Shown in pieces: positions 45,101-49,335 of a DNA stretch of 49,335 bases. Within the stretch, counting starts at the first letter, position 1; each line of letters opens with the position of its first letter. Position numbers and translations under genes: made by a program. The stretch is from Myxococcales bacterium. Its GTDB lineage: Bacteria; Myxococcota; Myxococcia; Myxococcales; Myxococcaceae. The DNA is taken from assembly GCA_020846875.1 (NCBI GenBank), contig JADLDB010000118.1:1-49335 (forward strand). Reading direction: 5' to 3'. The notes beneath the pieces are model-generated. The model did no database searches. It had not been told where the DNA came from and was given only the letters and a program-made list of their open reading frames with translations.

Positions 45101-46101
45101 CGAGCATCTCGGCCCCCGCCAACGGCTCGAAGGTGAGCACGCTCACCCCCGCGCTCGAAGTGGGCAACGCCACCGACCCCGACGGCGACGCGCTCACCTA
45201 CGAGTTCGAGCTCTACCGCGGCGCGACGCGCGAAAGGGCGCAGGCGAATGTCGCGCAGGGTGCCGGCACCACCTCGTGGACGGTGACGCCGGCGCTGCTG
45301 GAAGAGGGCCAGTACACCTGGCGCGCGCGCGCGGTGAGCCCAGGCGGGGCCGGGCCGTGGAGCGTCACCAGCAGCTTCGGGGTGAACGCCGCCAACACCG
45401 CGCCCCCGGTGCCCGCGCTGGTCTCGCCGCAGAACGGCACCCGCGCCGACTCGCTCACCCCGCGCTTCTCGTTCGTGGCCGCGGCCGATGCCGACGGCGA
45501 CGCTCTCACCTTCGACTGGGAGCTTTCCGCCGACAACACCTTCGCCACCGCGCTCGCCAGCGACGCGGCGCTGGCCTCGACCAGCACCGTTGCTCCGTCG
45601 CCGCTCACCGAGGACACCCGCTACTGCTGGCGGGTGCGGTCGGACGACGGTCAGGCCACCAGCGCCTGGGCCAGCGCCTGCTTCGTCGTCTCGGCGAGCG
45701 ACAGCGCGCCTGGCATTCCCACTCAGCTGAACCCCGCCTCGGGCGTGGCCGTCCCCACTCGGACTCCGGTGTTCTCGTGGACCAGCGCCACGGACCCCGA
45801 AGGCGCTCCCGTCACCTACGACGTCGAAGTGAAGCAGGGCGGGGCGGTGGTGGCGACGCTGACCGGGGTGACCGGCAACACGGCGCAGTTGCCGGTGCCG
45901 CTCGATGACGGCAAGGTCTTCACCTGGCGCGTTCGCGCCAGCGCCGAGAGCGTCTCTAGCGACTACTCGGTCGAGGTCAGCTTCGAGGTGAAGGTGCCCG
46001 AGCCGACCAGTCCCCAGGGCTGCCATTGCGTGGCGTCTCCTGGCGCGGGTTTCGTGGCGGGGGTGTTGCTGCTGGCGCTGCGCCGGCGCCGCCGGGGCTG
46101 A
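42139..46101 (+). CDS. Large secreted PKD/Ig-like repeat protein with MYXO-CTERM signal
   Basis: 1320 residues. Signal peptide MNLARAALILATLPTAALAQ. Order of domains by eye: PKD-like (about 40-120), a long helical, terpenoid-cyclase/toroid-like region (about 125-580) with repeated Gly/Trp-rich turns, PKD-like domains (about 585-655 and 660-740; second motif VDEGTPVALAGSFTDPGA), putative Ig-like (745-830), a calcium-binding-like loop stretch (DTDSDGLPDAWEQ...GDADGLNNAAEL, about 833-865), then four fibronectin-III-like repeats (about 880-1285) with a recurring 'NxTDPxGDxLxYxFELY' pattern. The end (QGCHCVASPGAGF, hydrophobic, then LRRRRRG) is a MYXO-CTERM sorting signal. The protein is exported and cell-surface displayed; a role in adhesion or polymer binding is inferred. 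Confidence 0.9.
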   Translation: MNLARAALILATLPTAALAQNLRVVPVPFSPLDITVSHQAYNGHATTFKAIARGGSGSYLFEWDFNGDGAFDFSDTTTNRYNLSARYSFPNQAAEVTFNARVRVTSGGQTVTASYPVRVFPDVPLNPATANERQLQLMRNVAIDDALWYLHNSLVRSGNEEDPLFGAQATANLPGNFGTSNYNHPAMVLEALVTAGHYPAFPPAYLGAMPNPSDNAWRWNTDPYAEDAMRLVNRQVTLLTSVSPIPAVDEANNTGFYPEANMTPLPGTDDGVGLGNSFGNVSTATQSTMLRALSKARLTGFTAQVGDPNFVLNKPFAFIIQQMVDALVFAQSDAAFPGGWDYWANSSSFILSENGYGFLDAVDALMVTERLMGPSGVIVNNRLKSRAVAATFQLSVTCAQGGSGGTYFGSGASCEFSTSAGHTIALGWLGANLMSTADSRLAFPGQANAVNPTRGQLRSLYDAKLTFIGNTFSTGAPGMVNWDTAFVTGGNFARLDGEGNHNAMLLWSRAARAVEPEVTLFGANDFPRLFSQYLINNQASNGGWNWVYSNNANTDSSWGEHVRAAIAAMVLMQKQPLPVAWGTASPTTLTEGDSVAFTAQSTQPGGVFVWSFGNGATAGGASVSYPYPDNGQFNATITHTTAGGVGTGTVAVTVLNAPPVPNAGADRTVDEGTPVALAGSFTDPGAADTHTSSWTFSSGAPASSADVTRTWADDGVVTATFRVTDDDGASAADSALITVANVKPTITSTPGAVGSIGVQYDYTLTFTDPGAADTHTCSAPLLPAGATFTNCALSWTPSALQSAAVTLCVTDDDGGQSCQTFPILVGVVDTDSDGLPDAWEQAHFGNLNATPTQDGDADGLNNAAELAGATNPTVFDGPTAPTIAGAQCGLTVTDSRPTLTLTNATDPQGDVLRYDFEVYSDAALTQLDVAAFGVPAGTTTTNWRTSAVMTPGSHHWRARAHDGKAYGPWSTPACAFTVPAVNQLPSAPSISAPANGSKVSTLTPALEVGNATDPDGDALTYEFELYRGATRERAQANVAQGAGTTSWTVTPALLEEGQYTWRARAVSPGGAGPWSVTSSFGVNAANTAPPVPALVSPQNGTRADSLTPRFSFVAAADADGDALTFDWELSADNTFATALASDAALASTSTVAPSPLTEDTRYCWRVRSDDGQATSAWASACFVVSASDSAPGIPTQLNPASGVAVPTRTPVFSWTSATDPEGAPVTYDVEVKQGGAVVATLTGVTGNTAQLPVPLDDGKVFTWRVRASAESVSSDYSVEVSFEVKVPEPTSPQGCHCVASPGAGFVAGVLLLALRRRRRG

Positions 46102-46301
46102 GCTTGAGAGGCGATCGACTCGGGCGCGGTGGCGCTACCCTCGATGAAGGAACTCAAACGATCGCGGTCGCCGCGGCCGGAACCCCGCGGTTCCCCAGGA
46201 TCGCTTCCATCGAACTCGCCGGGCAGGAAGTCGAGGCCCGCGCCCATGGGCGGCGCGGAGCGCATCGGTTGCGCGACCGCCGTCGTCACCGAAGCGCCGT
46301 C

Positions 46302-46400
46302 GTGTTCAAGCGCATCGAACTCTTCACCGCCGACCAGGAGCGTGCGGTGCGCTTCTTCACCGAGGTGCTCGGCATTCGGGTAGACGCGGCCGGGCCCTGA
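46302..46400 (+). pseudogene. VOC/glyoxalase-family fragment
   Basis: From a GTG at 46302 the frame reads IELFTADQERAVRFFTEVLG, the N-terminal strand-helix of a VOC-superfamily protein, and stops after 32 residues. The second half with the metal ligands is missing. It lies in a stretch of fragments (46.1-46.43 kb) where nothing else is supported. Confidence 0.6.
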
Positions 46401-46430
46401 GGCGCAGCGCCGACACCAGAGAAGGACGCG

Positions 46431-47264
46431 ATGGACACGCAGATCGAGCGAGCACGGCGCTTTCGCGCGCTACACAATCGCAGCAAGATCTTGCTGCTGC
46501 CCAACGCCTGGGACGCGGGCAGCGCCCGGGTGTTCGAGGATCTCGGCTTCGACGCAATCGCCACCACCAGCGGCGGTGTCGCCTGGTCGCTCGGCTATGC
46601 AGACGGCGAGTGCGCGCCGCTGGCCGAGGTGGCGGCGGCGGTCCGGCGCATCGTGCGCGTGACCTCGGTGCCGGTGAGCGTCGATTTCGAATCGGGCTAC
46701 GGCGAGTCGCCCGCGGCGGTGGCCGCCGGCGTGCGCGCGATGATCGACGCCGGCGCGGTCGGCATCAACCTCGAGGACGGCATCCGGCACGAGCGGCTGC
46801 GCGACGTCGGCGACGCCGCGCTTCGGATCGCCGCCGCGCGCGCCGCGGCGCGCGAAGCCGGCGTGCCGATCGTCATCAACGCGCGCGTCGACAACTGGAT
46901 CATCGCGGCTGGCACCGAACAGCGCTTCGAGGAGGCGCTGCGTCGGGCGCGCGCCTATCTTGCGGCCGGCGCCGACTGCATCTACCCGATCGCGCTCGCC
47001 GACGCCGCCGTGATCGGCCGCCTGTGTTCGGCGCTCGATGCGCCGGTCAACGTCGGCGCCCGCGCGGGCATGCCCGGGGTGGCCGAACTGGCCCGCCTCG
47101 GCGTCGCCCGGATCAGCACCGCGACGCGCCTGGCGACGCTTGCGTTGTCGCACGTGCGCGAAGCGGCGGAGCGCCTGCGCAGCGATGGCACCTTCGATCA
47201 TCTCGAGGCTGGGTTCGGCTACCCGGACATGCAGCGTCTCTTCCCCCCAACCCTGACGACCTGA
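46431..47264 (+). CDS. Isocitrate lyase/PEP mutase family protein
   Basis: 277 residues; GAAGGA lies four to five bases upstream. Family motifs are present: LPNAWDAGSARVFEDLGF, ATTSGGVAWSLGY, VSVDFESGYG (Mg-binding Asp), GAVGINLEDG, NARVDNW. These match the 'oxaloacetate decarboxylase/PEP phosphonomutase-like' group. Whether it cleaves a C-C bond or a C-P bond is not decided; no phosphonate genes are nearby. Codon use is somewhat less G/C-ending than neighbours, and remnants flank it, so it may be acquired. Confidence 0.87.
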   Translation: MDTQIERARRFRALHNRSKILLLPNAWDAGSARVFEDLGFDAIATTSGGVAWSLGYADGECAPLAEVAAAVRRIVRVTSVPVSVDFESGYGESPAAVAAGVRAMIDAGAVGINLEDGIRHERLRDVGDAALRIAAARAAAREAGVPIVINARVDNWIIAAGTEQRFEEALRRARAYLAAGADCIYPIALADAAVIGRLCSALDAPVNVGARAGMPGVAELARLGVARISTATRLATLALSHVREAAERLRSDGTFDHLEAGFGYPDMQRLFPPTLTT

Positions 47265-47276
47265 AGGGGAAATTCG

Positions 47277-47542
47277 ATGAACGTGACGCGCCACCTCGGG
47301 ACCGACGGTGCCCAGGCCGAGGTGACCGTCGAGACGTGCACGCGCTGCGGGGCGAGTTGGCTCGAATACTTCTTCGAGGACCACCTCGACAACGGCTCGA
47401 GGTGCCGCGGGCTGGTCAGCGCTGCGCGCGCGCGCGAGGTGACGGCGCAGAGCGCGGCGGCGCTCCTCGAGGAGCTGCCGGGGTACTGGCTGGGCGGCAC
47501 AGGTCGCGTGCGTCGGGCGCCCGAGCGCGTTATGGCGGGGCG
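47277..47542 (+). pseudogene. Zinc-finger-like protein fragment, 3' end damaged
   Basis: The ATG at 47277 has a good AAGGGG site. About 75 residues look real: TVETCTRCGASWLEYFFEDH, then CRGLVSAARAREVTAQSAAALLEELPGYWLGG. The reading frame then becomes Arg/Ser-rich and stays open through the AraC gene's start to 47840, which no normal gene would do. A frameshift after about residue 78 would explain it. The original was probably a small Cys-containing protein. Confidence 0.45.
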
Positions 47543-48349
47543 ATGCCGTTGTTCCAGCCTGCGACGTCCCTCCACGAGTTTGATGGCACCACCTCGCGGT
47601 ACTTCCTGGGACGCAGCTTCTGCTACTGGCTGGTGGGACGCAGAGCCAACGGCACCTTCATCTGGGGCAAGCCGCAGGAGCAGGACATCGCCGAGATGGA
47701 GCCCTTCTGGAGCCTGGGGAGCAGCGACCCAGCCTGGAACGGGCGGGTGGGCTTCATCGACGCGCGCGCCGTCGAGGGGGTGGACGCCCTGGCCTTCCGC
47801 CGGCTGCTCTCGTACCTCGTGCGGACCCAGCCTTCGATGAAGGGCGTGCGCGCCGTGACGATGGTGCATGGCGGGGGGCTGGTCGGCGTGGTGACGGCGG
47901 GGCTGCTCAACGTGGTGCGCCCGTCGTACGGGTTTCGGGCCGTGAGCGCCGACAAGCTGCGCGAGGCCTTCGCCGCGAGCGGCGTGGAAGAGCTCTTCGA
48001 TGAGGTGGAGGCGCTGCGCGGCCGCGTCGGCGTCGCCCCTGAGGTCGTTCGCGCGGTGCAGGCGGTGCTGCACCGGCAGCCGAGCGCCACCCTGGCCGAC
48101 CTCGCCCATGCGCTGGGGCTCTCGGCGCGCACCCTGCAACGGAGGCTCGACGGCGCGGGCGCGTCGCTGCGGCAGCTGCGCGTGAACCTGCTCCTGCGGC
48201 AGGCTGAAGAGCTGCTCGCGGCCACCGAGCTGGACCTCGACGCCATCGCCGCGCAGGTGGGCCTGGCCTCGGCCTCGCACCTGGTCAGCCTGTTCCACCG
48301 CGTGCACGGCATGACGCCGGGCACATGGCGCGAACGCAACCGCCGGTAA
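47543..48349 (+). CDS. AraC-family transcriptional regulator
   Basis: 268 residues from the ATG at 47543. Residues about 1-150 form an unassigned sensing domain (FGTTS...WGKPQEQDIAEMEPFW-like text). The C-terminal ~95 residues hold two helix-turn-helix units: TLADLAHALGLSARTLQRRL and LDAIAAQVGLASASHLVSLFHRVHGMTPG, the latter the classic AraC signature. It follows the PEP-mutase gene, on the same strand, but the intervening region is degraded, so co-regulation is unproven. Confidence 0.9.
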   Translation: MPLFQPATSLHEFDGTTSRYFLGRSFCYWLVGRRANGTFIWGKPQEQDIAEMEPFWSLGSSDPAWNGRVGFIDARAVEGVDALAFRRLLSYLVRTQPSMKGVRAVTMVHGGGLVGVVTAGLLNVVRPSYGFRAVSADKLREAFAASGVEELFDEVEALRGRVGVAPEVVRAVQAVLHRQPSATLADLAHALGLSARTLQRRLDGAGASLRQLRVNLLLRQAEELLAATELDLDAIAAQVGLASASHLVSLFHRVHGMTPGTWRERNRR

Positions 48350-48629
48350 AGTCCGCCAGGCCGCTACGGCCGCCAGTGGGCCGATGCCGCACCTGCGGCC
48401 GAAGGTGCCAACGCGGGGCCGACGGTACCTTGAGCGACCTGGAAGGCGTCGCGAAACGACGTCTCCGCGCTTGACGGCGCCCGGGAAAATGCCGAGTGTA
48501 GGAGCCGTTCCGGTCGACCTCGCCTGCAGGTGGGCGTGGGTCCCGAGAGTGGCGAAGCTGCTGTGTCTTCCCGCCCTCTTCGAGACGGCTTTCGTACGAG
48601 CCGGAGCAGGAGAAGGAGCAGGTACGCAC
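48350..48629. other. Intergenic region, 280 bases
   Basis: No gene supported on either strand. A TTGACG at 48471 is a -35-like element but the best -10 candidates (GAGTGT or TGTAGG) fit poorly at 17 or 20 bases. The ribosome site AGGAGCAGG lies just before the next start. Confidence 0.3.
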
Positions 48630-49202
48630 ATGACTTCACGAGGCGGCGGGCGCGATCGCGACGACGACAGCACGGGCTTCACCGGGAAGCGCAAGAAGAC
48701 GTTCCGCGAGCTGGACGCGCAGCGCGGCAAGTCGAAGTACCACTCGCGGCAGGACGACCCGCAGCAGCAGCGCATCGAGCGCAGCGCCAGCTACGAGAAG
48801 TACAAGCAGGCGGCCGACGCGCTCTTCACCGGCGGCGCGCTCCCCGAGGGCCTCGCGGCCACCTTCGACCCGGAGGGCAAGCGCAAGGAGCAGAAGGCGG
48901 CGATGAAGCGCGTCACCGAGGCGCCGGATCGCAAGGCCTGGGCGGAGCGCGTGGTGGAGTACCTGGAGAAGTACCCGGAGCTGCCCAACGACGCCTTCTT
49001 CTGCGACTCGCTGCTCGACCACCCGAAGGACCGCATCGTCGACAAGGCGCTGGCCAAGCTGGAGGCGATGCAGGCGGAGGCGCTGCTGCCCAGGGAGAAG
49101 GCGCCCCGGTCGCTCGAGCAGCGGCTGCGCACGCTGGAGATGACCAGCCTCGACTCGGACGTGCAGGCGCGGGCGAAGGCGCTGCGCACCAGGGTGTTCT
49201 GA
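48630..49202 (+). CDS. Charged helical protein of unknown function
   Basis: 190 residues from the ATG at 48630, preceded by GGAGCAGG at a suitable distance. The first 60 residues are highly charged and disordered (MTSRGGGRDRDDDSTGFTG, FRELDAQRGKSKYHSR). Residues 65-190 are long helices with KQAADALFTGGALPEGLAAT and 'SLLDHPKDRIVDKALAKLEA'. No signal peptide. Looks like a cytoplasmic, perhaps RNA- or protein-binding, myxobacterial protein; no family recognised. Confidence 0.75.
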   Translation: MTSRGGGRDRDDDSTGFTGKRKKTFRELDAQRGKSKYHSRQDDPQQQRIERSASYEKYKQAADALFTGGALPEGLAATFDPEGKRKEQKAAMKRVTEAPDRKAWAERVVEYLEKYPELPNDAFFCDSLLDHPKDRIVDKALAKLEAMQAEALLPREKAPRSLEQRLRTLEMTSLDSDVQARAKALRTRVF

Positions 49203-49298
49203 GCGGGACGCGCACCGAGGCCCGGGTCGCCCCGCTGCCTCACCCCGGCCGAGGGCGCGCTTGCTTCGCCGCCGCGACGTGCTCTCCTTTCCGGCGCG

Positions 49299-49335
49299 AT
49301 GGCGGACGACTTCGATCAGGGCCGACGGGTCGGGA
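49299..49335 (+). CDS. Possible start of a gene cut by the window end
   Basis: The ATG at 49299 begins MADDFDQGRRVG and runs to the window edge. Twelve codons are too few to identify anything; the start lacks a clear ribosome site. Confidence 0.3.
   Translation, partial: MADDFDQGRRVG

Noticed and set aside
46026..46400. A full gene over the C-terminal end of the giant protein and the VOC fragment
   Set aside because: It overlaps the MYXO-CTERM tail and only the last 32 residues look real.

Overview
The window is about 70% GC and dense with genes. It looks like a chromosome of a myxobacterium (Myxococcota, probably Myxococcaceae or Archangiaceae). The evidence is the large number of lipoproteins and secreted proteins, choice-of-anchor D/VWA and MopE-like proteins, MYXO-CTERM-like C-termini (Gly-Cys, hydrophobic stretch, Arg cluster), proline-rich zinc-ribbon/TPR proteins and strongly G/C-ending codons. 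I saw no tRNA, rRNA, CRISPR array, transposase or phage gene. Identifications rest on motifs read by eye; no database search was possible.

Layout. 1-5.2 kb: two small membrane proteins, a large VWA lipoprotein and, divergent from it, a protein with 39 cysteines. 5.2-11.3 kb: an SPFH (band 7) protein directly followed by an unusual NAD-kinase-like protein, then an M3 oligopeptidase lipoprotein and a zinc-ribbon/Pro-rich/TPR protein. 11.3-14.7 kb (minus strand): the most interesting locus. A cysteine-free protein built from fifteen PLxS units (mostly PLKSI) is followed by an aminoglycoside-phosphotransferase-like kinase, a HopA1-family protein and a TPR protein. Kinase plus HopA1-family pairs are the Ser/Thr phosphorylation and elimination machinery of class V lanthipeptides and thioamitides, so this may be a new type of modified repeat polypeptide.

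14.7-24.2 kb: a DEAD-box RNA helicase, an M20 carbamoylase-like amidohydrolase, an aldo/keto reductase coupled to an internally deleted cupin gene, a stand-alone atpA, a lipoprotein/zinc-ribbon pair, and a divergent LysR/NmrA pair with a palindrome between them. 24.2-30.5 kb: two coupled coiled-coil lipoproteins, an SGNH-hydrolase lipoprotein, the remnants of a metallo-beta-lactamase-fold gene, and pgi. 30.5-34.3 kb: a membrane protein, a three-gene cluster-A-I metal ABC transporter with GTGA overlaps, and a divergent ADP-ribosylglycohydrolase with a perfect palindrome between them. 34.3-42.1 kb: a ferritin-like lipoprotein, a YHS-type lipoprotein, an M19 dipeptidase-like lipoprotein, a class III nucleotide cyclase, a CxxCH/MopE-like secreted protein, an isoprenylcysteine-methyltransferase-like membrane protein and unknowns. 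42.1-49.3 kb: a 1320-residue secreted PKD/Ig-like protein, a short stretch of gene fragments around a PEP-mutase-family gene, an AraC-type regulator, a charged helical protein and the possible start of one more gene.

A recurring theme is gene decay by internal deletion (cupin, MBL-fold) or truncation (VOC, FG-GAP, zinc-finger fragment) between otherwise intact genes.
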